From Dugong dugon (lineage: Eukaryota; Chordata; Mammalia; Sirenia; Dugongidae), in NCBI GenBank assembly GCA_030035585.1, contig CM057472.1:86673601-86737600 (forward strand): a stretch of DNA of 64,000 nucleotides. The letters are read 5' to 3'. Both the position numbers and the translations under genes were made by a program. Positions 21,920-32,589 of the stretch are shown here, in pieces. Positions within the stretch are counted from its first letter, which is position 1, and every line of letters begins with the position of its first letter. Under the pieces are notes generated by a model. The model saw only the letters and a list, made by a program, of their open reading frames with translations. It searched no databases and was not told the origin of the DNA.

Positions 21920-22675
21920 GGCTCTGAGTGCACCTACTTTTGAATCTCTTCTGTAAGAGTTTATCCAGACTTGGCTTGAACCCCTGCAGTGATGAGCAAC
22001 TCATGTATCCTTTAGCCATTCCATTCCATTCTAACAGCCCTGTATATTAGAAAGCTCTTCCTTATTCTGAATTGCTATAGCTTTCGCCCACCTGTATTGC
22101 TTCCATCCCTTGGAAACACACAGAATAGATCTAATTACACTCCCAATGTTTGAAGACAGGGCTTTTGTCTTCAAGGATTTTCTTTTCTAAAGGCTACACT
22201 ATCTCAAGTTTCTTTGGGCATGCTCATTCAAGAGTTTTAAGTTCTTTCAACCAGGTTATTTTTCTCTGAACAAATGACTTTTTTTTTTTCTTACTTCCTT
22301 TCCAAAGAAAGTAGTCCAGACCACATGTCATATTATGGGCATGTCCCAACCAGTTCATCATAGAGAGGTCCCATTGCTCCCCTTTTTGTAGGCTCTTTGG
22401 TGCTGCAATTAGTAGATATAAACACCTTAGTGTTTTTCTTTTTTAAATGGCTATAGTATTAAATTGAACTTGAAGTCAGTGAAAACCTTTGCTATTTTTG
22501 TGTGTACTGTTGCTAAGCTATGCCTCTCCCCCTTCTGGACTTGTACAATTGGTTTATTTGATTTAGGTCTGAGGCCATTCTTTGATTTTGTTAAATCTAG
22601 CACACTATAATCTGTCTGGGTATAGTTCTTTCATCCAGTACATCAGCTATCCCTTCCAGCTTCACACCATTCACA
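21920..22675. repeat. CR1/L3-like LINE relic
   Basis: Scattered but ordered CR1/L3 words: ATCCAGACTTGGCTTGAACC, GAAAGCTCTTCCTTATTCTG, GAATAGATCTAATTACACTC. Heavily decayed. Confidence 0.5.
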
Positions 22676-23178
22676 AATGAAGAGCTATTTAGAGAAGTTT
22701 GTGATGGTTGGAGAGCAAGGACTTCCTCTTCTTTGGGAAACAGCTTTTCTAAAAGCCATAATTGCTGATCCTTTAACCCTTAGAGTGACAAACTTAACTG
22801 CCTTCGACTCTCTTCTCCCATGGTACTCATGGACAAGGAGAGCCCACCATTCCCTCTCACTTACAGAGGTGGAAGAGGTTCGGAATGGAATGCAGACTTT
22901 CTTTTCTCCACCTTGGGGTGATGCCATACAGAAGCATATTGGTGATTCATGGGTGTGATTGGAAGAAATGTTTTCTGTTCACTCCAGCGACTGTGCTATA
23001 AAAGCAAAGTTGGTGTAGAGGTGAACAGTTAGTAGGTTAGTATAGTTATATCCTACAAAGGGGTAGATGGTGAGGGTGGAATGTGGTATCATGGAAGGGC
23101 AAACTCAGAGGCTGGGACCTGGGCGACACCTGCCTTGGGAATTAGAAACAGGCTCCCTTCTCTTCTGTCTCTATGGAA

Positions 23179-23207
23179 ACCACCACCACCACCACCATCA
23201 TCATCAG
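23179..23207. repeat. (CCA/TCA)n microsatellite
   Basis: CCACCACCACCACCATCATC tract. Confidence 0.85.
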
Positions 23208-23489
23208 TCACAGCTATTGCGCTTGTCCCCAGTACTATGCAAGGCTTGTGGAGAAGCCAAAAACATACACAAACACTCAGCTACTCCTCCCGAGCGTCAG
23301 CTCATGATGGCCGTTAGGTGGTAACTTGAGGTTCTGTACCATGTCTACTACTCTGATTATGGGTGGTGTTCTCAGGATATTACGTTGACCCACTTGAAAT
23401 AGTCATTTTTTAAGATAAGAAATAGTCAAGTATCATCAATTTCATATGGTTCAGTCCAGTGCATTGCTTGGTCCCTTTGGAGATCATCT

Positions 23490-24215
23490 TGGTTCACAGA
23501 GGCACAGAGTCTCAGAGTTGGAAGGGATTTGGGGGAAGTCATCTCCTAACACCCTACCCTGATGTAAAACACTCATCTGTGGCATTCAGGGAGAGTGGAA
23601 CTTCCCTTATTCTACCCCTCTTCAGGCAGATTGTGCTTGCTTCTTTATCTTGCACATGCCAACTTTTAAAGTACTTGAAGGCAGCTCACAAGTCCTTACC
23701 TAGCTGTCTCTTGTTTGGACTGAACTGTTCCTCATGTGACATGTTTTTGGGCCTCCTCACCCACCTCGTTATTCTTTCTCCTTTGAATAAACTTACCTGG
23801 TTCTCTTCCTATGTATGGCACCATACTACATATGCCCCTCCTATCTATGGCACTATATTCTCAACCAAAACCAAAACCCTAGGCTTTGTACAGTCAGTGC
23901 TGAGAAGAGATGGGACTATTGACTTCTTTTTAATTATTTATTGTAGGGGAGGAGGATTGTGCTTAAGTGCCTCCAAATTTACCTTTGATCAATGGCAAAT
24001 TTACATTTGTCCCTTAAAATTAAACTTCAGTCATGCTTATCTGTATCCTTTTGGACGCTGACTCTGATATTTATCAGATCATCTGTTCCTCTCAGCTTTA
24101 GATCATTGAAATATTCAGACAGCACACCAACAATGTTCTCAGCTGAGCCACTGATCAAAATGCTGAACAGGCCTAGGCTCTGCTGTAAGTCCCTAGCGAA
24201 CCCCTGATAGAGTAG
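23490..24215. repeat. CR1/L3-like LINE relic
   Basis: GTCTCAGAGTTGGAAGGGAT with GGGGAAGTCATCTCCTAACA, and later CCACTGATCAAAATGCTGAA with CAGGCCTAGGCTCTGCTGTA, reproduce the CR1/L3 3' region. The 200-codon open frame across it is not a gene. Confidence 0.6.
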
Positions 24216-24859
24216 GAAACTAAAGTCCGTGATGAAAGTCAGGGAGTTCCCCAGGAAGGGGTTTGTCTGAGGCAAAATTGTGGAAGTGGGTGGAGGTTTT
24301 CCTCAGACCTTTCCCCTTCTGTTTAAGCATTCTTCTCCCCAGCCCCACCGATCTCCTGTGCCTTTCCTCAGGCTCACAGTGGCTGACTTCTTCATCCCAC
24401 AGTTGCACGTCTCTTTCCTTCTTCCCCTGTTCAGACGTGCCAGGGCCATGCATCTGTCTCTGAGGAAAGGCCTTTGGCTTAACTGCCTTGATGATCTCAG
24501 GCACACAGTGGTGTCGACCACTGGGAAGTCTGAGTGTGTCTCATCTACAAATGTTCAGATTTGCATTTTAAAGAGGGAGGTGACTTAATCACCCCAAGAA
24601 ATGACTTGGGACAGAAGAATTTCATGTTTTAGTAGATTCTGGTGATGGGGATGGAGAAGAGTGGGGTGGTGGTCATTTAAACGGAACTCCCAATGCTCCT
24701 TAAATGGGGCTGGGCTAGCATCATAAATGAAGTCGAATTAATGTCCAAGTACTATTTTCTTTTCATCAATACAAATCAGACAGAGTAGCTAGTGTCATGG
24801 TTACCATCAAAGGCTGGGGAGTTCATCTGCCTGGCTTAGTTTAGGATTCTCCCTCCTTC

Positions 24860-25000
24860 TCCACCACCTTTACTAAGTAGTGTGACTTTGGCTCTAGGCC
24901 TTGATGTTTCCTCACCTGTAAAATCAAAATTGTAGTGATGCCTTTCCCGTATTTAATGAAATGAGACATGTAAAGCAGGAAGAACTATGTTTTGTCCGTG
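24860..25000 (+). repeat. MIR SINE fragment
   Basis: AGTGTGACTTTGGCTCTAGG, TCACCTGTAAAATCAAAATT, then ATTTAATGAAATGAGACATG. Confidence 0.55.
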
Positions 25001-25007
25001 GTATACA

Positions 25008-25691
25008 AACCGAAAAAACCAAACCTGTTGCCACTGAGCTGATTCCAACTCATAGCGACTGTCTTAGTCATCTAGTGCTGCTGTAACAGAAATATCACAA
25101 GCAGATGGCTTTAACAAGGAGAAATTTATTCTTTCACAGTCTACTAGGCTACGAGTCCAAATTTAGGGCATCACCTCCACGAGAATGCTTTCTCTGTCAG
25201 CTCTTGAGGAAGGTCCATGTCATCAATCTTCCCTTGGTCTGGGAGCTTCTCTGCGCAGGAACTTCAGGTCCAAAGGATGCACTCTGCTCCCGCCACTGCT
25301 TTCTTGGTGGTTTGAGGGTCCCAATTCTCTGCTTACTTCCCTTTCCTTTTATCTCTTGTAAGATAAAAGGTAGTGCAGGCCACACCCTAGGGAAACTCCC
25401 TTTACCTTGGATCAGGGATGTGACCTTAGTAAGGGTGTTACAATCCTGCCCTAATCCTCTTTTACATAAAATTACAATCACAAAATGGAGGGCAACCACA
25501 CAATACAAGGACTCATGGCCTAGCCAAAATTGATACACACATTTTTGCAGGACATAAATCAATCCATGACAGCGACCCTGTAGGACAGAGTAGAACTGCA
25601 GCATTAGGTTTCTAAGGAGTGGTTGGTGGATTCAAACTGTGACCTTTTGGTTAGCAGCCAAACTCTTAACCACTGTACCATCAGGGCTCCC
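25008..25691 (-). repeat. AfroSINE split by a solo LTR
   Basis: The tail (ACCAAACCTGTTGCCACTGA to CATAGCGAC, ending 25059) and the rest (GCGACCCTGTAGGACAGAGT to CCATCAGGGCTCC, from 25572) are one minus-strand SINE separated by an LTR, with GCGAC repeated at the junctions. Confidence 0.9.
25060..25571 (-). mobile_element. Solo LTR (MaLR-like), inserted in an AfroSINE
   Basis: 512 bp bounded by TG (TGTCTTAGTC) and CA (TCCATGACA), with the 5-bp target duplication GCGAC at 25055-25059 and 25572-25576. Minus orientation is suggested by an AATAAA signal (25125-25130) placed as in MaLR LTRs, and by GCTGCTGTAACAGAAATATC near the end. No internal retroviral sequence remains. Confidence 0.85.
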
Positions 25692-25789
25692 TATGGTATG
25701 CAGTCAATAACTATTAGCTCTTATGATAATTCTTTTTACCAAATTAACTGAATTTCCTCTTTTAAGTGCTTAAAATGCTAAAAAAAAAA

Positions 25790-25985
25790 ACAAAAAAAAC
25801 CCACATCCAGTGCCATCAAGTCGATTCTGACTCATGGCGGCTCCATGTATTACAGAGTAGAACTGCTCCATAGGGTTTTCTTAGCTGTAATCTTTACAGA
25901 AGCAGATTGCCAGGACTTTCTTCCATGGTGCCACTGCATGGGTTCGTAGTTGAGTGTGAGCCATTTGCGCCACACGGGAACTTTA
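25790..25985 (-). repeat. AfroSINE
   Basis: GCCATCAAGTCGATTCTGAC tail, CAGAAGCAGATTGCCAGGAC body, head degraded near CATTTGCGCCACACGGG. Confidence 0.85.
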
Positions 25986-26837
25986 AGATGCTAAGGGATG
26001 TGCACGTCTTGTTTTTCTCTCTTTCTGTTGCAAATTCCTGGTCACCCTCCAGAGAGTCACCTGTGGCTTTCTCCTGGTTAAGCCCTACCCCCTTCTACCT
26101 TCATCATCTCGTTAGTTCCCCTGGAAACATCAGGTGAGGGTGAGTGTTTCCATTACCTTCTGATTTCATGTTATTACTCTTTTAAGAAGTCCTTGTGGCT
26201 TCATAAGGATTCAGTGTTGGCACTTGGCACTTCCAGCAATTAGTGACATGTCATTTCTCTACTTCAGTATGGAAAAAAGAAATGATATATGTGGGTTTTT
26301 CACTGGGATAAAAGTTTTCCTGAAAGTGAATGAAATAAAAGTCTTGGCAGAGACAACTTTCCTTTTTTTTTCTGAATTACTTTTTTTCTCCATGAGTGAC
26401 TTCCTTCCTCCCTGGAATACTTTCCCCAGTTACCCAGCCAGGATGAAGGAAGGAAGGATGGATTAAAAAACATCTGAGGAGGGTGGGATATCATAGGCTT
26501 GCAGGGGAGACAGCATTAGCTTAAATGGTGGAGGCCTTCAACTCTGGGCCTGATGCCTGAACATTGCATCTTCTCTGTCCCATTTCAGTAAATGGTTTCT
26601 CTTCTCTGTGTTCATCATCCTCGTGACAGGCATCATGATAGTCATAGTCGCTTACAAATGACTTTGCTTTCACAGCCATTTCCTTTCTCCCTGAGCTGGG
26701 AGCAGCAATCTCCACAGGGATTTTCCCAAAGGGTGTTAAATAGTTTAGAAGGCCATAGATATATTTTGCATGTAATTTACATATGATTTGCAGTCTGTTC
26801 TAAGGCGATTTTAACTTTGTCTGTCTTATCTACCAAA

Positions 26838-27045
26838 AGAAAACCCAAACCCGTTGCAGTTGAGTCGAATCTGACTGATGATGACCCGATGAGTTAAAGA
26901 GTAGAATTGCTCCATAGGGTTTTCTTGGCTGTAACATTATGGAAGCAGATTGCCAGGCCTTTCTTCTGTGGCACTGCCGGGAGGATTCAAACCACCAAAC
27001 TTTAGGTAAGCAGCTGAGAGCAAACTGTTTGTGCTACCCAGAGAC
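26838..27045 (-). repeat. AfroSINE
   Basis: CCCGTTGCAGTTGAGTCGAA tail, AGCAGATTGCCAGGCCTTTC, head TGTGCTACCCAGAGACC. Confidence 0.85.
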
Positions 27046-27309
27046 CTTCAGGAGCTCTTTTTTTCTCTTCTTCTTCCTACATGTACCCTGAGAACCTGGC
27101 ACCATAGATAGACAGGCATGAGAAGGGTGGAATATGGCACTAGAAAGAGAGGGAAAGGTTATGTGTATAAGACATTTTGTTGGGAACCAAAGTGGTACCT
27201 GGATCCAGCTAAGGCAGCACTGGCTCAGGGTGTGACATCTAGAGAGGAGACACTTCATTAGCTTTCTTATTTTTTGAAATTATTTTTTAAAAGGCACTAT
27301 AGTTCTGTA

Positions 27310-27462
27310 GGAGCCCTGGTGGCTCAGTGGTTAAGTGTTTGGCTGCTAACTAAAAGGTCAACAGTTCAAAGCCACCAGCCGCTCCTTGGAAACTCTAGGA
27401 TAATTCTACTCTGTCCTATAGGGTCGCTATGAGTTGGAATTAACTCAACGGCAGTGGGTATG
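27310..27462 (+). repeat. AfroSINE, internally deleted
   Basis: GAGCCCTGGTGGCTCAGTGG head and GTCGCTATGAGTTGGAATTA tail, with about 50 nt missing from the body. Confidence 0.9.
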
Positions 27463-28214
27463 AATGTTCTGTAAGCGTTCAGTGTTGGCAATTTTCAATT
27501 TTCTGTCTCTCATGTGGTCATCATAGCCCACTTTCTGTTCCCTCCCTCCACCTAGGTGAACTTTGGTAGAGCTGGCTTTTGAGCCAGGTGTTGAGGATCT
27601 GTTCAAATCCAGAGTCCGTGGGGAGACTGTTTTGGGAAGCTGTGTTTCTCTTTATTTCCCTGAGCCTCTGTTCCAGCCCTTACCATGGTTTTTGGCAGCT
27701 TGCAACATCAGGGCCAGCAGAAATGCCAACCTCCAAACCCAGCCAGGCTGCTAGTCCCAGACCCAAAGTATGGGCCGGAGGCCACTGCTGATGTGCATTT
27801 GACCCTCCATTTCTTAGGCTGATGAGAAACCCATCTTCATTTTCCCCCCTTTGTCATCAGTCACACTCACAAAACATACCCAGCGTAGATTCCCTTTCCA
27901 TCCTTCTCAGTTACGATTCTTTTAGCATTATCTTCTGTGATTTATATTGGAAAACCGTATACTGTAGTTCCTTTTTGTTTTGAATGTAAAATTTTATTTT
28001 AACGTTGAATACACTTTTAAAAGAGATGAACTTTTAGGGTATCTCCATATTTTCTCTTCCACGCCCTCTCTCATGTTAAGACTCAGTGCTCAGCCCCTTC
28101 GCCTAGGAGGGCTCATTCACTTATATGGTGCTAACCCTCTCTTCCCAAAAGGGGCAAGACAAACCCTTGCATTTGGCCTGACTCCCTTGCAGAACTTGGT
28201 CCCACATTTCTAAA

Positions 28215-28985
28215 AGCACACTGGACACTTTTACTTGTGTGATCTCTCTTGTCTTCAACTCATCATACCTAAAACAGAACTCATTGTCCCTTTCACTCCA
28301 AATCCATCTCCACCTCATCTTCCTATTTCTGAAATGCTAACCCGTATTCACCCCTTCCTGAAGCATCTCATCCATCACCAAAACCTGGTAAGTCCTCTTT
28401 TCCCCAATTCCTTCCTGCTGCCATTGTGCTAATATAGGCCCTTTGCCTCTGACTGATCTTTCTGCCGCTGTCTCTTTCCCTCTAATCCATCTTGTCCACA
28501 CGATTTTGCCAAAGCAATCTTCCTCAACATCATTTTCCCCGGGTCATTCTCCTACCCATGAACCCTCAATATATCCCATCAGCTGCAAGATCGAGTCCAT
28601 TTCCTTAGCCTTGAAACTCAAGGCATCTCTACTCATATGGTTAATTTCCCTAGGATCCTTGCCTTATATGAGCCATTTATATGTATTCATTCATTTACTT
28701 ACATAGCATGTATCACATACCTACCGTGTACCTGGCATGTGCTTTCGAAAAGAGGAACAGGACAGTTTGTACAAATGCATTTTGTGGTCTTGGGAGATGG
28801 TAATGTTGCCTGGAATGTTCGCCATTTGTCTAAAACCTAAACCATTTTCCAAGACCTATTTCAAAATCGTACTGTCTTCTGGAAACCTTTTCTGATCCCA
28901 GGGCCCTGCACATAGTTTCTACTGCCCTTATTGTTTGAATTTATCACGTGACACTTAGCGATTAGCCATTCATTCATTTGTCATT
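28215..28985 (+). repeat. CR1/L3- or L2-like LINE relic
   Basis: Pieces in order: AAACAGAACTCATTGTCCCT, TTTTGCCAAAGCAATCTTCC, ATCAGCTGCAAGATCGAGTC, then CCAAGACCTATTTCAAAATC. Confidence 0.5.
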
Positions 28986-29069
28986 CAATCATCAAACATA
29001 CTATGCATCTACAGGGTGTCCGGCACTATGCTTGTATTGCCTCATATGCTAACAGGGGGCACCATAATA

Positions 29070-29345
29070 AAAACCAACAGCCAGGGACAGCGCTTATACA
29101 GCTCTTATCTTGTACAGGCACAGTTTTAAGCACTTTATGTATATTACTTCATTTAATTCCCAAAACACCCTATGAAGTAGGCATTTTTATTATCCACATT
29201 TTACAGATGGGAAACCAAGGCACAGAGATTTTAGCAACTTTCCTAGGGACACAAGCTGGAGAGGAGGAACAGTGGGATTCAAAACCCTGGCAGTTTGGCT
29301 CTGAAGTCCTTGCTCTTAACCAGTATGCTTTACTGTCAGGTACTG

Positions 29346-29350
<5 letters not shown>
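29070..29350 (-). repeat. MIR SINE
   Basis: AGTTTTAAGCACTTTATGTA, CACATTTTACAGATGGGAAA, then ACACAAGCTGGAGAGGAGGA. Confidence 0.8.

Positions 29351-29379
<29 letters not shown>
29349..29379. repeat. (TG)n microsatellite
   Basis: About 31 nt of TG adjoining the MIR. Confidence 0.95.
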
Positions 29380-29383
<4 letters not shown>

Positions 29384-29493
29384 GTAAGCACATACATACC
29401 TTCCCAGCCAGATTCTAAACTCCTGGAGGTCAGGGAGTATGCACCATACTTAACTTGTATCCCTTACCACTCTCTCCAACCTTTGCACATAGT

Positions 29494-29640
29494 GGTGGTG
29501 GTGTTAGGCACTGTCGGGTCGGTTCCAACTCAGCGATCCTATAGGACAGAGTAGAACTGCCCCACAGGGTTTCCAAGGAGCGCCTGGTGGATTCAAACTG
29601 CTGACTTTTTGGTTAGCAGGCAATCTCTTAACCGCTGAGC
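29494..29640 (-). repeat. AfroSINE with 11-bp target duplication
   Basis: TTGCACATAGT precedes (29483-29493) and follows (29641-29651) the SINE, which runs from GTGGTGGTGTTAGGCACTGT to CTCTTAACCGCTGAGC. The site is in L2/MIR-type tail sequence. Confidence 0.9.
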
Positions 29641-30324
29641 TTGCACATAGTAGGTACTTGAATTGTTTGGCTAAGTGATTATTGGCTCTTCCATCCAGTG
29701 ATGGGGAGGGGGTCTGAGATATTCTGCACATAGGAGTGTTTAAGGCCAGAGCAGGGGGCAGAAATATAGTTTCAGAATAGATCTGGAAACTCTGCAATTC
29801 TTGGTTTCTAATTCTTAACTCTTCAGACTATGAGGATATGTTTGTACAAGAAAAGATACTGATGTAAAAGTTCTAGAAAGCAGAATCAAATTCCTTTCTC
29901 AAAAAGCAAAATAAAATTCAAACTATATTATGGTTATACAGTTTTTCCCCCACACCTCCCATCTTGTTTCTTGTTATACTTATTCATGTCCATTCTGCTC
30001 TATTGCCTGCGAAACCAATATTTTGACTTCAGGACCCCAGATCTGCATTCCTGGTCTAATATTCCTATTTAAGGTTTTTAAAAGTTTAAGAATAGAACCA
30101 TTTTATTTGAGTAGCAATACTGCAAGTACATATGTAGCTTCAGAAAACCCGATAAGTACATATTTGAATTTTAAAAACACAGGTGGTGGGTTATTTGCAT
30201 TTTAAAAGGATTTTTCCTTTTACAAAAGGATTCACTGCAGGGTTCCATTAAGTATCCAATTCCTCGTAGTGCATTTATCATACAATTTAATTTACTCACA
30301 TTTGATTTATATGCCACTCTAAAG

Positions 30325-30525
30325 GGGTAGCTCTTAACTTTTAGTGAGCATGCCAATCACTTGGGCAGCAACTTGTTTAAAATGCAGATCTTGCCCCAAC
30401 TCCTCCCCAAGATTCTAATTCGTTAGTTCTGGGTGGGGCCCAGGATCTTCATTTTAATAAGTATCCTCAGGTGATTGATGTAAGTGGTCCGTGAAATGCA
30501 CTTTGGGAAAAACTGCTTTAAAGAA
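30325..30525 (+). repeat. MER5A-like hAT MITE
   Basis: GTAGCTCTTAACTTTTAGTG, GTTTAAAATGCAGATCTTGC, GTATCCTCAGGTGATTGATG, TGCACTTTGGGAAAAACTGC. Confidence 0.7.
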
Positions 30526-30642
30526 ACATGTAGCATACAAAACAAGGCTCAACTGTAGTGACTTCTCCAGGGCTTTGAATATTCTCTTACTTCTGCTTAC
30601 TATCCATTTGACAAATTTTTGAAATATCTATTTGGATCAAAT

Positions 30643-30822
30643 GGAGTCCCTGGGTGGTACAAATGGTTAGCTCACCAAAAGGTTGGAGCTTCAAGTGCAC
30701 CCAGAGGTACCTCAGAAGAAAGGCCTGGTAATCTACTTTCGACAAATCAGCCATTGAAAACTCTGTGGCTGTCACACATTGGGTTGCCATGAGTCAGGAT
30801 CGACTGCAGGGCAACTGGTATA
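30643..30822 (+). repeat. AfroSINE
   Basis: GTCCCTGGGTGGTACAAATG head, part of the A-B interval missing, tail TGCCATGAGTCAGGATCGAC. Confidence 0.85.
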
Positions 30823-32486
30823 TGGGTCAAACAAAGACTCTTCTCCGTCTCTCCCACTCATTCCCTCCCCCAGCTGCCACATATCTTTATTCTTAGGTTT
30901 AAAATATTTTTAACCCTCTATTTTAATTCTTAGGTATGTCCTAGGAGCTTCCTTATTCTCAGCTTGTAAAGCTGTCAACACATCTGTGAACAGTCACCTA
31001 CTAAAGTCACATACATATTCTGTTCCAGTTTCCCATTCCACATACCCCATCTGTCTGCCCCAGAATCCTTCCCCTTAGGGAGCTGGACAGGCAAACTGAA
31101 GGCTATGACGTGGTCCAGAAATCGCAGGTATTTAAGGGTTTAGGAATAGTCATTTCATGGAGGTTCCTCTTAGCAAATCTAGGGCTTTTGTCTTCTCTCC
31201 CTACTATTGCCTCCAAAAAAAAAAAAAAATCATAAGAATGACTTGCTTTGATCTGATTCTATTCATCTATGAGTATTAATCCTAGTCCTAGAAAAATGAA
31301 TGCCAGAAATGTGCATTTAAAATAGGGCTATAGTTTAATGAAATTTGTTTAAAAAATAGACTCCATGACATTTATAGCACGTGTATCTATGTATTTAATA
31401 TATCATTGATCTTTTAAAAGTCAGCTGCTTGACCCATATTTTACATCTGATTACTTTCATAAATCTAGTAATCTCCAAAAACATTTAGAGATTTCCATTC
31501 TTTAGCGATTTCTCTCCTTTATTAATCTTCTATATCCTTGAATTTCACTCTGGGAAAAGGTTCTCTGGAGTGACCTGGACTTTGTAAAATTATCTCTAGT
31601 AATAATAAAAGCAATATAAGATCAAATAACTGGTGCAGTTGGTTACCGTTGGAAATCTTTCCTTTTAGTAGATTTATCAGGGCCCATGCTTCCCTTGAAT
31701 TAATGAGTTCTTAATAGCCTTGTTTGACTTCTGTAAGAACATAGCTAGAGGTTGCGTTATTTGTTTATTGGGACTTTGTGTACTTTCTGCCAGCTCAGCC
31801 TGATTAACCCATTTGGTACTGGGCTAGGCCTTCCTGATGAAGCATGAAGGACTTTTTCTAGGGGAAGACGATGGTAAAGAAGCAATGGAGGGAAGTGTGG
31901 TTGTCGCTGGGCCAAGACAAGGGTGATAGAACAGTTTTAAGTTGTCCAAGCAACCTCTTACAAGTAGGACTTATTTGGTATATTCAATATGATTTAATAT
32001 TTGTGGAAAGAATATTGTATCTAAATACTTGTGGAAAAGAATATTATATCTAGAAAAAAAGAAAAAGAAGGCAATCTCTGGGTGGTGGGATGACAATTGA
32101 TTTTGAGTTTCTTTTTGTTGCTCTTCTGAATTTTCCGAAGTTTCTACAGTGACCATGTATTACTATTAAAAGTAATTTAAAAGAAAGAAACCTCCTTTAC
32201 CTGGTATCTTGAATATCCTCCCATATGAACCTCATTTTTAATAGATGGATCACAAATCCAACCATTAAATAGAACAGTGGTGAACAGAAAGTTCTCATTG
32301 TGAGGTTCAGAGCAGTTCAGCCAAGAGAAGACTGGAGAACGGGCTTCCTGCTCTGCAGCAGAAAGGCTAGCGAGCAGTGCATGTCGCATGCTTCTGAGTT
32401 TGTGTGTGTACCCCTGTGGCTCCTCCTTCCCCTCAAACCTGGGGAGCCAAGAGTGAACAGAAAGTTGCATTGCATTTGGGATTTTA

Positions 32487-32557
32487 ACTTTGTCTTCTTT
32501 CTATTTTCCTTACCCTTCCGCCCTCCTCCTCCCCTTCTTCCCTCTTTCCTGTCCTCT
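32487..32557 (+). promoter_or_regulatory. Extended polypyrimidine tract before microexon B
   Basis: About 70 nt, almost all C and T, with repeated TCTTC, CCTCCT and CTCTTT words, ending at the AG of microexon B. It is far longer than a normal acceptor needs. TTTAAC at 32484-32488 could be a distant branch point. PTBP-type control is inferred. Confidence 0.5.
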
Positions 32558-32559
32558 AG

Positions 32560-32589
32560 GCCTCTCCCACCTCATGATGAGTGAACAAG
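32560..32589 (+). CDS. NRXN3: NRXN3 SS1 microexon B (30 nt, GLSHLMMSEQ)
   Basis: This is the most recognisable coding piece of the window. After a roughly 70-nt CT-rich tract and the acceptor CCTCTAG, 30 nt encode (G)LSHLMMSEQ and end in CAAG before the GTAGGT donor. LSHLMMSEQ is the neurexin-3 version of the alpha-neurexin SS1 peptide; neurexin-1 has LAHLMMGDQ at the same place. The exon begins and ends in phase 1, so it completes the Gly started by microexon A and passes a G to microexon C. In the protein it lies between the first EGF-like module and LNS2, outside the cell, where SS1 inserts change the linker. GCATG motifs lie upstream (32379-32383, 32386-32390) and downstream (32864-32868, 32876-32880). 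A possible branch point is CTTAC with A at 32512. Confidence 0.95.

Larger units (their letters stand above)
13111..32559 (+). other. NRXN3: NRXN3 intron between SS1 microexons A and B (19.4 kb)
   Basis: It runs from the GTAAGT donor to the AG at 32558-32559. It contains MIR, L2, CR1/L3 and hAT relics, AfroSINEs, a tRNA-Gly-type SINE, a LINE 3' end, a solo LTR, CA/TG arrays and two short tandem duplications, each listed separately. I recognise nothing in 13200-14030, 22680-23480, 24250-24850, 26000-26835, 27480-28210 or 30830-32480 beyond simple AT- or CT-rich stretches. Confidence 0.85.

Noticed and set aside
23179-23207. Poly-His-like coding run
   Set aside because: Produced by a CCA/TCA microsatellite with no flanking coding signal.
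23459-24061. Longest open frame (200 codons, +)
   Set aside because: It overlies CR1/L3-like relic sequence in intron, matches no family I know and lacks a plausible promoter or splice structure.
29003-29554. 183-codon open frame (+)
   Set aside because: Runs through a MIR, a TG array (giving a Val/Cys repeat) and an AfroSINE; it is a shadow of repeats.
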